Shown: piece after piece, positions 1-7,417 of the stretch
Layout of the letters: each line of letters opens with the position of its first letter
Position numbering within the stretch: the first letter of the stretch is position 1
DNA from: an uncultured Alphaproteobacteria bacterium
GTDB lineage: Bacteria > Pseudomonadota > Alphaproteobacteria > Micropepsales > Micropepsaceae
DNA: 17,478 nt
Assembly: GCA_903922545.1 (NCBI GenBank)
Contig: CAIXUE010000095.1
Span: forward strand, 1 to 17,478
Direction of reading: 5' to 3'
Position numbers and translations under genes: made by a program
The notes under the pieces: generated by a model
Told to the model about the DNA's origin: nothing
What the model saw: the letters and a program-made list of their open reading frames with translations, nothing else
Databases searched by the model: none

Positions 1-24
1 CCGGATGTGCAGGTGAGCGAATGA
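1..24 (+). CDS. C-terminal end of an upstream gene (partial)
   Basis: The first 24 bases read in frame as PDVQVSE followed by TGA at 22-24. This stop overlaps the ATG of folB (21-23) in an ATGA arrangement, which is typical of translationally coupled genes. Only seven residues are visible, so the product cannot be identified. In many alphaproteobacteria a short-chain dehydrogenase precedes folB, but nothing in these seven residues proves that here. The call rests only on the open frame and the coupled stop/start. Confidence 0.45.
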   Translation, partial: PDVQVSE

Positions 25-395
25 CCATCGCCAGCGCCGAGCGCGGCATCCGCCATGTCTTTATCCGCAACCTGGAACTGCCGGCCCAGATCGGCGTCTA
101 TCACCACGAAGTCGGCAAGGTGCAGCCGGTGCGCATCAATGTCGATCTGGCGGTGGAAGACCTGATCGACCTGGGCGATGACCTTACAAAGGTGGTGGAT
201 TATGGCGTGATTGAAGCCAAGATCCGCGCCATCTTGGCCGAAGGCCATGTCAATCTGGTGGAAACCCTGGCCGAACGCATCGCCAGCGCCTGTTTTGAGG
301 ACAAACGGGTGCGCAACGCCCGGGTGCGGGTGGAAAAGCTGCACGCCCTGTCTGCCGCCGAATCCGCAGGCGTAGAAATAGAGCGCACGCGCTAA
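21..395 (+). CDS. folB: Dihydroneopterin aldolase
   Basis: 124 residues, normal for the family. FolB cleaves 7,8-dihydroneopterin to 6-hydroxymethyl-7,8-dihydropterin and glycolaldehyde in cytoplasmic folate synthesis. Family landmarks are visible: the N-terminal strand with IGVYHHE (Glu30 in the position of the substrate-binding Glu), VDYGVI (59-64), the NLVETLAERIA helix (78-88, with Glu81 as the pterin-anchoring Glu) and VEKLHAL (104-110) carrying the conserved Lys106. The ATG overlaps the stop of the preceding gene (ATGA), which supports this start and suggests translational coupling. uvrC follows after 12 bases, so the two are probably cotranscribed although functionally unrelated. No anomaly is seen. 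Confidence 0.93.
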   Translation: MTIASAERGIRHVFIRNLELPAQIGVYHHEVGKVQPVRINVDLAVEDLIDLGDDLTKVVDYGVIEAKIRAILAEGHVNLVETLAERIASACFEDKRVRNARVRVEKLHALSAAESAGVEIERTR

Positions 396-407
396 TATAT
401 AGAGCGC

Positions 408-2276
408 ATGGCTTCTGACCGCCCGCTGAAGGGCGCCGACCTTATCGCGTCTTATCTCAAGACCCTGCCCGATGCGCCGGGCGTTTACCGCATGCTGGGG
501 GCTGCGGGCGAAGTTCTTTATGTCGGCAAGGCCAAGAGCCTGAAGAAACGGGTGAGCGCTTATGCCCGCGGCGGCGTGCATAGCGAGCGGCTGACCCGCA
601 TGGTGGCCGACACCACCGAGATGCTTTTCGTCACCACCGCTTCGGAAATCGAAGCGCTGCTGCTGGAAAGCAATCTGATCAAGCAGCTCAAGCCGCGCTA
701 CAATGTTTCCTATCGCGACGACAAAAGCTTTCCCAATATCCTGCTGCGCGAAGACCATCCCTTCCCCCAGCTTTTGAAGCATCGCGGCGCCAAAACCGCC
801 AAGGGGGTTTATTTCGGCCCCTTTGCCAGTGCCGGCGCGGTAACCCGGACCCTCAACACCTTGCAGCGCGCCTTTCTGCTGCGCTCCTGTTCGGATTCGG
901 TGTTCGCGGCGCGCACCCGGCCCTGCCTATTGTTTCAGATCAAGCGCTGCAGCGCCCCTTGTGTGGGGCGGGTGGATGAAGCCGCCTATGGCGCGCTGGT
1001 GCAGGAGACGGAGGAATTCCTCAACGGCAAAAGCCGCGCCGTGCAGGACCAGCTTGTCCAGGAAATGACGGGCAAGTCCGAAGCGCTGGATTTCGAGGCG
1101 GCGGCGCGGCTGCGCGACCGGCTGAAAGCCATGAGCCAGATTCAGGCCAGCCAAGGCGTCAATCCTTCCACCTTCGTGGAGGCCGATCTTTTTGCCGCCT
1201 ATCACGAAGGCGGCCAGGCCTGCATTCAGGTGTTCTTTTTTCGCGCCGGTCAGAATTGGGGCAACCGCCCTTACTTTCCGCGCCTGCCCTTCGACATGGA
1301 ATTGCCGGAGATGCTGGAATCTTTTGTCGGCCAGTTTTACGACGCCCGCCCGGCGCCCAAACTGGTGCTGCTGTCGCAGGAAATTCCCGACGCCGCGCTG
1401 CTGGCCGAGGCGCTGTCATCGCGCGCCGGTTTCAAGGTGGAAGTTTCAACCCCGCAGCGCGGCGAAAAACAGCAGATCATGGAACAGGCGCTGACCAATG
1501 CCCGCGAGCAACTGGGCCGCCGCATGGCGGAGAACAGCGCCCAGCGCCAATTGCTGGACGGCGTGGCGGAAGCCTTTGGCCTGGAGACGCCGCCCCGCCG
1601 CATAGAAGTTTACGACAACTCCCACATTCAGGGCGCCCATGCGGTGGGCGCTTTCATTGTCGCGGGGCCTGATGGGTTTGAGAAAAACCAGTATCGCAAA
1701 TTCAACATCAAATCGGCGGAACTGACGCCCGGCGATGACTACGCCATGATGCGCGAGGTTCTGACCCGCCGCTTTGACCGGCTGGTAAAAGAAGAGGCCG
1801 AGCCGCCGGAAAATGCGAAGTGGCAGCGCCCCGATCTGGTGCTGATTGACGGCGGCCCCGGCCAGCTTTCAATCGCCTGCCAGGTCTTTGCCGATCTGGG
1901 GGTGGAGGATGTGGCGCTGGTGGGGATTTCCAAGGGCCATGACCGTGATGCCGGCCGTGAGCATTTCTATATTCCCGGCAGGGAGCCGTTCCGCCTGGAT
2001 CTGAAAAGTCCGGTTTTGTATTACCTGCAACGATTGCGCGACGAAGCGCACCGTTTTGCCATCGGCAGCCATCGCAAGAAACGCAGCGCCGCCATTGGCG
2101 CCAATCCCCTGGACGAGGTGGCGGGGGTGGGCGCGGGGCGCAAACGCGCGCTGTTGCAGCATTTCGGCTCCGCCCGCGCCGTGGCCGCGGCCAGCCTGAC
2201 CGACCTGGAATCGGTGGCGGGGGTGAGCGGCACCCTGGCGAAGAAAATCTACGACTTCTTTCATTCGGGCAGCTAA
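408..2276 (+). CDS. uvrC: Excinuclease ABC subunit C
   Basis: 622 residues, typical length. UvrC makes both incisions in nucleotide excision repair after UvrA/UvrB damage recognition. Domains in order: GIY-YIG nuclease (about 22-100, with GVYRM and [11 protein letters not shown]) for the 3' cut; a Cys quartet C161, C173, C181, C185 with the 12-8-4 spacing of the UvrC iron-sulfur cluster; a UVR motif (about 215-242) that contacts UvrB; the RNase H-like nuclease for the 5' cut, with Asp403 in VYDNSHIQG, Asp481 in LIDGGPGQ and His548 in DEAHRF; and a C-terminal tandem helix-hairpin-helix (about 568-618) for DNA binding. All expected catalytic positions look intact. The start follows folB by 12 bases with only a weak purine-rich stretch upstream. 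pgsA follows after 9 bases. Confidence 0.97.
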   Translation: MASDRPLKGADLIASYLKTLPDAPGVYRMLGAAGEVLYVGKAKSLKKRVSAYARGGVHSERLTRMVADTTEMLFVTTASEIEALLLESNLIKQLKPRYNVSYRDDKSFPNILLREDHPFPQLLKHRGAKTAKGVYFGPFASAGAVTRTLNTLQRAFLLRSCSDSVFAARTRPCLLFQIKRCSAPCVGRVDEAAYGALVQETEEFLNGKSRAVQDQLVQEMTGKSEALDFEAAARLRDRLKAMSQIQASQGVNPSTFVEADLFAAYHEGGQACIQVFFFRAGQNWGNRPYFPRLPFDMELPEMLESFVGQFYDARPAPKLVLLSQEIPDAALLAEALSSRAGFKVEVSTPQRGEKQQIMEQALTNAREQLGRRMAENSAQRQLLDGVAEAFGLETPPRRIEVYDNSHIQGAHAVGAFIVAGPDGFEKNQYRKFNIKSAELTPGDDYAMMREVLTRRFDRLVKEEAEPPENAKWQRPDLVLIDGGPGQLSIACQVFADLGVEDVALVGISKGHDRDAGREHFYIPGREPFRLDLKSPVLYYLQRLRDEAHRFAIGSHRKKRSAAIGANPLDEVAGVGAGRKRALLQHFGSARAVAAASLTDLESVAGVSGTLAKKIYDFFHSGS

Positions 2277-2285
2277 GCTTCCCCC

Positions 2286-2909
2286 ATGTTCAACAACCTG
2301 CCCAACGCCCTGACCATCCTGCGCATCCTGCTGGTGCCGGTGTTTGCCGTCGCTTTTGTGATTCCCGGCACGGGCGCGCGGGTCGTGACGGTGCTGGTTT
2401 TCGCCCTGGCGGGGATCAGCGACTGGCTGGACGGCTTTGCCGCCCGCAAGCTGAAAGCCGGTTCGGATTTCGGCCGCATGCTGGACCCCATCGCCGACAA
2501 GGTGCTGGTGGGCGTGGCGCTGATGATGCTGGTGGCGGAAGGCACCTTCAACCGCGAGAATGCGGTGCCCGGCAGCTTGAGCCTGCTGCGCCTGGTACCG
2601 GCGCTGATCATTCTGTCGCGTGAGATTTTGGTGTCGGGCCTGCGCGAATATCTGGCCAGCACCCGCGTCAGCGTGCCCGTCACCGCCATCGCCAAATTCA
2701 AGACGGCGGTGCAGATGCTGGCGATCGGCGCCATGCTGCTGACGCCGCTGGCCAACCGCTATTTCCCCGAGGTACCGGCCGAAAGCTATTCGGCGGTGGC
2801 TTATATCCTGCTGTGGGTCGCGGCCGCGCTGACGGTTTATACCGGCGTGATCTATTTCCGGGGCGGCATGCGTTACATCCGCCCCGGCACCACACCGCCG
2901 CCGGTTTAG
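2286..2909 (+). CDS. pgsA: CDP-diacylglycerol--glycerol-3-phosphate 3-phosphatidyltransferase
   Basis: 207 residues. PgsA forms phosphatidylglycerophosphate from CDP-diacylglycerol and glycerol-3-phosphate, the committed step to phosphatidylglycerol and cardiolipin, in the inner membrane. The CDP-alcohol phosphotransferase signature D-x2-D-G-x2-A-R-x8-G-x3-D-x3-D is complete: D46, D49, G50, A53, R54, G63, D67, D71. Several hydrophobic segments (about 8-28, 33-45, 74-84, 104-118, 138-156, 172-192) fit an integral membrane protein. The N-terminus FNNLPNALTILRI is characteristic of PgsA. It lies 9 bases after uvrC, an old pairing also seen in other proteobacteria. Its TAG stop (2907-2909) interlocks with the TAA of convergent ilvE (2908-2906), leaving no room for a terminator between them. 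Confidence 0.95.
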   Translation: MFNNLPNALTILRILLVPVFAVAFVIPGTGARVVTVLVFALAGISDWLDGFAARKLKAGSDFGRMLDPIADKVLVGVALMMLVAEGTFNRENAVPGSLSLLRLVPALIILSREILVSGLREYLASTRVSVPVTAIAKFKTAVQMLAIGAMLLTPLANRYFPEVPAESYSAVAYILLWVAAALTVYTGVIYFRGGMRYIRPGTTPPPV

Positions 2910-3796
2910 GCTGGCACCGTTACGCCGCGAACTTCGTCCGCATAAGCGTTCATCAAAGTTTCGGTCAGCTGACCGGGCTTGAAGCGCCAGTTGGCGATCT
3001 CGCTCACCGGGGTGACTTCCGCCGCCGAGCCGGTGAGGAAACATTCCGAGAAACCATCCATCTCTTCCGGCTTGATGTGGCGTTCCACCACCGTGACGCC
3101 GCGCGCCTTGGCGATGGCGATCACCGACTGGCGGGTGATGCCGTTGAGGAAGCAATCCGGAATCGGCGTATGCAGCACGCCATCCTTGACGAAGAAAATA
3201 TTGGCGCCGGTCGCTTCGGCGACATAGCCGCGATAATCCAGCATCATGGCGTCGGCATAGCCCTTGGCTTCGGCGGCATGTTTGGAAAGCGTGCAGATCA
3301 TGTAAAGGCCGGCGGCCTTGGCATGCACCGGTTCGGTGTCGGCGGCGGGACGGCGCCATTGGGCGATATCCAGCCGGATGCCCTTGAGCTTTTCCGCCGG
3401 GCTGAAATAGGACGGCCAGGGCCAGGCGGCGATGGCGACATGGATTTTGGTGTTCTGGGCGGAGACCGCCATCATCTCACTGCCGCGAAACGCGACAGGG
3501 CGGACATACCCATCCTTGATGCCCTGCGCGTCACAGGCGGCGATGCAGGCCTGGTTGATCTCATCCTGGGTGAAGGGAATTTTGAAGCCCAGCGTTTCAG
3601 CCGACTTGAAAAGCCGCTCGGTATGTTCCTTCAGCTTGTAGATGCGGCCGTTATACATGCGCTCGCCCTCAAACACGCTTGAGGCGTAATGCAGGCCATG
3701 GGTCAGGACATGGGTCTGGGCGGACTTCCAGGGCACCAGCTTGCCGTCATACCAAAGGCTGCCATCGCGCTGGTCGAAAGGGATCACTTCTGCCAT
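2906..3796 (-). CDS. ilvE: Branched-chain amino acid aminotransferase
   Basis: 296 residues, a fold-type IV PLP enzyme. It transfers the amino group between glutamate and the keto acids of Val, Leu and Ile, the last step of their synthesis. Evidence: Lys160 in HAKAAGLY (Schiff-base Lys), Glu194 in VAEATGANIFFV, the phosphate-binding LNGITRQSV (217-225) and the C-terminal CFLTGSAAEVTPV (252-264). The N-terminal WYDGKLVPW and LTHGLHYASSVFEGER match bacterial BCATs rather than D-amino acid transaminases or aminodeoxychorismate lyases. The frame stays open far upstream, but that extension is antisense to the response regulator and kinase genes. The ATG at 3796 has AAGG 7 bases upstream and a canonical N-terminus. 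It is divergent from the response regulator, with 177 bases between them. Confidence 0.95.
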   Translation of the reverse strand: MAEVIPFDQRDGSLWYDGKLVPWKSAQTHVLTHGLHYASSVFEGERMYNGRIYKLKEHTERLFKSAETLGFKIPFTQDEINQACIAACDAQGIKDGYVRPVAFRGSEMMAVSAQNTKIHVAIAAWPWPSYFSPAEKLKGIRLDIAQWRRPAADTEPVHAKAAGLYMICTLSKHAAEAKGYADAMMLDYRGYVAEATGANIFFVKDGVLHTPIPDCFLNGITRQSVIAIAKARGVTVVERHIKPEEMDGFSECFLTGSAAEVTPVSEIANWRFKPGQLTETLMNAYADEVRGVTVPA

Positions 3797-3973
3797 GACT
3801 GAACCTTGCTCTTCCTGTTTTTCCCGGGGATGCTGGGCTTTACCGGGCTCGTCCCCTTGCCCGCCCACCATACCTTCATTAGGGTCATTGCAGCATGGCG
3901 GATGCAAAAACCGCAAGACCCCGGAGCCCTTTTGTGGCGCGACAGCCCGTATAGCTGCCATGAGTAATCTGCC
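3797..3973. promoter_or_regulatory. Divergent intergenic region between ilvE and the response regulator
   Basis: 177 bases separate two divergent starts, so promoters for both must lie here or just inside. I could not pick a convincing -35/-10 pair for either direction. The forward strand stays open across the whole region in one frame, giving a possible 60-residue Cys-rich ORF (ATG 3795, stop TGA 3975-3977) that ends in a GTGA overlap with the regulator start. Whether it is translated is unknown; see the findings. Confidence 0.4.
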
Positions 3974-4666
3974 GTGACAGCCCAGGACGATCCCCATCTT
4001 TTGGTCGTGGACGATGATGAGCGCCTGCGCGCGCTTTTGAGCCGCTATCTGTCCAGCAACGGCTTTCGCGTCAGCGCCGCGCCCGGCGCTGGCGAGGCGC
4101 GCGCCCTGATGAAAAGCATGGCCTTCGATCTTCTGATCCTGGACGTGATGATGCCCGGCGAATCCGGGCTGGAGCTGGCGGGCTCGGTGCGCAGCGCATC
4201 CCAGGTTCCCATCCTGATGTTGACAGCGCGGGGCGAGCCGGAAGACCGGATCAAAGGGCTGGAACTGGGGGTGGATGATTACCTGCCCAAGCCGTTTGAG
4301 CCGCGCGAATTGCTGCTGCGGGTGTCCGCATTGCTGCGCCGGGCAGCCCCGGTGGCCAAAGCGGCCAGCGGCCCGGTGCGGATGGGCGCGGCGCTGTACG
4401 ACCCCGCCGCCGCGCGCCTGACCCGTGGCGGCAAGCCGGTCAAGCTGACCAGCGCGGAAGCATCCTTGCTGCAATTGTTCGCCGCCAATGCCGGCCATCC
4501 TTTTTCGCGCAGCGATCTGTGCAGCCGGCTGGGCGTGGCGCTTGAGCGATCCATCGATGTGCAGGTGACGCGTCTGCGGCGCAAAATCGAGGAAGACCCC
4601 AAGCTGCCGCTGTATCTGCAGACGGTACGTGGTGTGGGATACGTGCTGGTGCCCGACCGTGGCTAA
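3974..4666 (+). CDS. OmpR-family response regulator
   Basis: 230 residues. Receiver domain (about 8-122): acidic pair D14/D15 in VVDDDE, phosphoacceptor Asp57 in LLILDVMMPG, Thr84 in LMLTARG and Lys106 in LPKPFEP. Winged-helix DNA-binding domain (about 135-228), ending in the OmpR-type TVRGVGYVLVP. It is therefore a phosphorylation-controlled transcription factor in the cytoplasm. The start is GTG at 3974; an upstream ATG at 3960 is out of frame and stops after five codons in a GTGA overlap with this start, and no clear Shine-Dalgarno is visible. It overlaps the downstream kinase by 8 bases. Position next to ilvE recalls the alphaproteobacterial PetR-type loci, but the target genes cannot be read from the sequence, so no symbol is given. 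Confidence 0.93.
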   Translation: MTAQDDPHLLVVDDDERLRALLSRYLSSNGFRVSAAPGAGEARALMKSMAFDLLILDVMMPGESGLELAGSVRSASQVPILMLTARGEPEDRIKGLELGVDDYLPKPFEPRELLLRVSALLRRAAPVAKAASGPVRMGAALYDPAAARLTRGGKPVKLTSAEASLLQLFAANAGHPFSRSDLCSRLGVALERSIDVQVTRLRRKIEEDPKLPLYLQTVRGVGYVLVPDRG

Positions 4667-5972
4667 TGTCGTCAAACGCTTTCTGCCGCGCGGGCTGTTT
4701 GGCCGCTCGCTGATCATCATTGTGGCGCCGATGGTGCTGCTGCAGGGCGTGGTGACATACGTCTTTTTCGAACGCGATCTGGACGCCACCACAAGAAGGC
4801 TGGCGCGCGATGTGGCGGGCGATGTCGCATTGCTGGTGACGCTGGAAGACGCCACGCCCGCGATGGAACGCGATGCGGTGCGGGCGCTGGCGGCGCGGCA
4901 GTTGCGCTATCGCCTGACGTTCCATGACGGCGCGCGCCTGCCGCCCAGCCTGCCGTCGGGCAACACCATCGACGTCGCGCTCAACGATATTATTGCCAGC
5001 CGGGTGGGCTCTGGCCGCAATTTCGTCACCAGCCGGATCGGCGAGGATTTCGACATCAAGGTCGAAACCAAGGACGGCGTGCTGGATGTGGTGGTACCGC
5101 CCGACCGGGTCACCGTGTCAGGACCGGATATTTTCATTCTCTGGATGATGGGGTCCGCGCTGATCCTTTTGGGCATCGCCATCCTGTTCCTGCGCAACCA
5201 GGTGCGCCCCATTGAACAGCTGGCCCGCGCTGCCGAAAGTTTCGGCAAGGGCAGGCCGGTGCCGGACTTCAAGCCTTATGGCGCCACCGAAGTGCGCCGC
5301 GCCGCCCAGGCCTTTATCACCATGCGCGAGCGTATCGACCGGCATGTCAGCCAGCGCACCGAAATGCTGGCCGGCGTCAGCCATGACATCAAGACACCGC
5401 TGACGCGGATGAAGCTGGCGCTGGCGATGATGAGCCAGGACGAGGATATCGTGGCGCTGCGCGCCGATATCGCCGAGATGGAGCGGATGCTGGATGATTA
5501 CCTGGCCTTCGCGCGCGGCGAAGGCGGCGAGGAGGCCGAAAACACCGATCTGGGCGAATGGGTGCGCGACACGGTGGCCGCCGCCGCCAGGACCCGGCCC
5601 GGCCGCGAGGTGCCGGTGGTGGGGCCGGATCATTTGATCCTCAGCGTCAAGCGCGCCGCGCTGCGCCGCTGCCTGACCAACCTGGTGGACAATGGCCTGA
5701 AGCATGGCAAGCGGGTGGTGGTGAATCTGGTGCGCGACGAACGCTTTGCCGAAATCATGGTGGATGATGACGGGCCGGGCATTCCGGAAAGCCGGCGGGA
5801 AGAAGCTTTCCGGCCTTTCACCCGCCTGGATGAAGGCCGCAATCTTCAGACCGGCGGTTCGGGGCTGGGCCTGGCCATTGCCCGCGACATCGCCCGCGCG
5901 CACGGCGGAGAGATCGTATTAAGTAAAAGCGCACTGGGCGGCTTGAAAGCAACGATCCGGTTGCCGCTCTAA
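4659..5972 (+). CDS. Membrane sensor histidine kinase, EnvZ type
   Basis: 437 residues from the GTG at 4659, chosen because it overlaps the regulator stop by 8 bases and gives a normal short cytoplasmic N-terminus. An in-frame GTG at 4629 would add ten residues with no family likeness. Order: TM1 (about 17-37), periplasmic sensor loop (38-157), TM2 (about 158-178), HAMP linker (179-232), HisKA with phosphoacceptor His242 in LAGVSHDIKTPLTR, N box NLVDNGLKHG (341-350), G1 box DDDGPGIP (369-376) and G2 box GGSGLGLAIA (399-408). The periplasmic loop has no recognised ligand domain, so the signal is unknown. It should phosphorylate the adjacent regulator. The TAA stop (5970-5972) interlocks with the stop of convergent proC. 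Confidence 0.93.
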   Translation: MANVVKRFLPRGLFGRSLIIIVAPMVLLQGVVTYVFFERDLDATTRRLARDVAGDVALLVTLEDATPAMERDAVRALAARQLRYRLTFHDGARLPPSLPSGNTIDVALNDIIASRVGSGRNFVTSRIGEDFDIKVETKDGVLDVVVPPDRVTVSGPDIFILWMMGSALILLGIAILFLRNQVRPIEQLARAAESFGKGRPVPDFKPYGATEVRRAAQAFITMRERIDRHVSQRTEMLAGVSHDIKTPLTRMKLALAMMSQDEDIVALRADIAEMERMLDDYLAFARGEGGEEAENTDLGEWVRDTVAAAARTRPGREVPVVGPDHLILSVKRAALRRCLTNLVDNGLKHGKRVVVNLVRDERFAEIMVDDDGPGIPESRREEAFRPFTRLDEGRNLQTGGSGLGLAIARDIARAHGGEIVLSKSALGGLKATIRLPL

Positions 5973-6775
5973 CGTAACTCTTCCGCCCGTTTGCGCGCGG
6001 CGCGGACGGCGCGCTTCATCAACGCCGGCAAGCCGTCTTGCGCCATCAGGATTTTCAACGCCGCTTCGGTGGTGCCGCCGGGACTGGTGACGGCCTGGCG
6101 CAATTGAGCGGCGGAGGATTTGTCCGCCGCCAGCAGCGCGCCCGCCCCCGCCACGGTGGCACGGGCCAGTTTTTCCGCCTGGGCCGGGGCCAGGCCTTCG
6201 GCAATACCGGCCTGGGTCAGTGCTTCGGCCATCAGGAAAAGATAAGCGGGGCCTGAACCCGATACCGCCGTGACGCTGTCGATCAGATTTTCGTCTTTCA
6301 CCCAGACGGTTTCACCCAAGGCCGACAACAATGCATCGGCGCGCTTGCGGTCGGAGGCCGTCGCGCTTTTGGCGGCATAGAGCCCGGTGATGCCTTGGCC
6401 GATGGCGCCGGGCGTATTGGGCATGGCGCGGATGATGCGCGCCTTGGCACCCCAGGCCGCCGACAGACGTTTGGTGTCGGTGCCCGCCGCAATGGAAATC
6501 ATCAGCGCGCCTCGGAAAGCGAAATCCTTCAGCGTGCCGGCTTCGTCTTTCAGTATTTGCGGCTTGATCGCCACCACACAGGCGGAAAATTTCTTGCCCG
6601 CGACTTTGGATGGCGCGGCAACCAGTGCGATTTTGTTCTTTTTGGCGAGAGACTTTATTGCGGCGGAGGGCCTGGGTTCGACAATCGTGATGGGGCCGAT
6701 GTTTTTCTTCAGCCAGCCCCTCAAGAGAGCCGCGCCCATGCGGCCAGCACCGACAAGAAGGATGGGTGCGCTCAC
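5969..6775 (-). CDS. proC: Pyrroline-5-carboxylate reductase
   Basis: 268 residues. ProC reduces 1-pyrroline-5-carboxylate to L-proline with NAD(P)H, the last step of proline synthesis. The N-terminal Rossmann motif ILLVGAGRMG is present, as are RAMPNTPGAIGQG (116-128) and the C-terminal family signature region around VTAVSGSGPAYLF (168-180) and QAVTSPGGTT (227-236). The start is GTG at 6775, which forms a GTGA overlap with the TGA of the upstream ybjN-like gene (6774-6772); an in-frame GTG at 6790 lies inside that gene and adds only five residues. This coupling implies cotranscription with ybjN. Its TAG stop interlocks with the convergent kinase stop. Confidence 0.95.
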   Translation of the reverse strand: MSAPILLVGAGRMGAALLRGWLKKNIGPITIVEPRPSAAIKSLAKKNKIALVAAPSKVAGKKFSACVVAIKPQILKDEAGTLKDFAFRGALMISIAAGTDTKRLSAAWGAKARIIRAMPNTPGAIGQGITGLYAAKSATASDRKRADALLSALGETVWVKDENLIDSVTAVSGSGPAYLFLMAEALTQAGIAEGLAPAQAEKLARATVAGAGALLAADKSSAAQLRQAVTSPGGTTEAALKILMAQDGLPALMKRAVRAARKRAEELR

Positions 6776-7275
6776 GCCCGGCCCGCGCACTCCAGCACCG
6801 CGGCTTCAACGGCATCCTTGGCGCTTTTGCCGCCCCAGATCACAAACTGGAAGGCCGGATAATAATGTTCGCAGGCTTCCAGCGCGAGATTGAGCAGCGC
6901 CTCGCACTGCGAGGGGCTGGCTTCGGCGCCGGGGAAAATCATGGCATGGCGGAACACGATGGTACCGTCTTCATGCCAAAGGTCGAAATGGCCGATCCAC
7001 AGCCGGGCATTCACATACATCAGCAGGTCAGCGACATGCTGGCGATGCACGCCCTCGCCGATGCGCATGTCGAAGGTGGAGGACAAATGCAGCGATTTCA
7101 GGTCATCGCGCCAGGTGAAGCTGAAATGATGGTCATTCCATTTGCCCGCCACCGACAGGTTCAGTTCATCCCGGCCCGACCGCTCAAACGCCCAGCCATT
7201 ATCCTCGACCGTGCGTTCCAGCATGTCGATGGGATGGGGCTGCAGGCTCAGCTCGTCCTGATGGATGAATGTCAT
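6772..7275 (-). CDS. YbjN-domain protein
   Basis: 167 residues. The sequence matches the alphaproteobacterial YbjN-domain family: a type III secretion chaperone-like alpha/beta fold with landmarks FSFTWRDDLKSLHL, NARLWIGHFDLWHEDG, MIFPGAEASPSQCEALL and the C-terminal CEHYYPAFQFVIWGGKSA. The biochemical role of this family is not established. The frame is open back to a GTG at 7473, but the ATG at 7275 is preferred: homologous proteins begin close to this point, a GGAGAG lies upstream, and the extra 66 codons fall in repeat-rich DNA. The gene is coupled to proC by a GTGA overlap, and the same pairing is common in alphaproteobacteria. Confidence 0.85.
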   Translation of the reverse strand: MTFIHQDELSLQPHPIDMLERTVEDNGWAFERSGRDELNLSVAGKWNDHHFSFTWRDDLKSLHLSSTFDMRIGEGVHRQHVADLLMYVNARLWIGHFDLWHEDGTIVFRHAMIFPGAEASPSQCEALLNLALEACEHYYPAFQFVIWGGKSAKDAVEAAVLECAGRA

Positions 7276-7330
7276 TCCTGTAAGCTCTCCAGCCCGTGCA
7301 AACACAACGCGAAGCAGTTGAGAGCCAAAC

Positions 7331-7358
7331 TGGCACAAGATTTTGCGGTGGCACAAGA
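7331..7358. repeat. 10-base direct repeat TGGCACAAGA, two copies
   Basis: TGGCACAAGA occurs at 7331-7340 and again at 7349-7358, an 18-base offset, close to two helical turns. On the reverse strand these are TCTTGTGCCA elements lying 56-83 bases upstream of the ybjN start, a reasonable place for regulator binding. The second copy runs into the adjacent palindrome. Confidence 0.6.
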
Positions 7359-7371
7359 GTCCGGGACTCTT
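7355..7371. repeat. Perfect 17-base palindrome, operator-like
   Basis: AAGAGTCCGGGACTCTT has 8-base perfect arms around a single central G. It contains two GANTC sites (7357-7361 and 7365-7369). Its length and symmetry fit a binding site for a dimeric regulator. It lies about 80-96 bases upstream of the ybjN start. No T-run follows on either strand, so it is not a typical terminator. Confidence 0.6.
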
Positions 7372-7417
7372 CGTCCCCCTCCTCGCAAAAGATTCCACAG
7401 CTTTGAAAAACTTGGCC

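Noticed and set aside
4629..4658. Longer start for the histidine kinase (GTG 4629)
   Set aside because: It adds ten residues (including WDTCWCPT) that lie within the regulator's conserved C-terminus and do not resemble a kinase N-terminus.
3797..4855. Long N-terminal extension of ilvE across the regulator and kinase genes
   Set aside because: It is antisense to two well-supported genes; the aminotransferase sequence begins normally at 3796 with a ribosome site.
7331..7347. Apparent sigma-54 promoter (TGGCAC ... TTGC) on the forward strand
   Set aside because: The distance between the GG and GC elements is 11 bases, not the strict 10 that sigma-54 needs. It also points toward the 3' end of the reverse-strand ubiK gene, with no forward gene to drive.
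7391..7400. DnaA-box-like sequence near the GANTC array, hinting at a replication origin
   Set aside because: GATTCCACA matches the TTATCCACA consensus at only 6 of 9 positions, there is a single copy, and no origin-associated gene is nearby.
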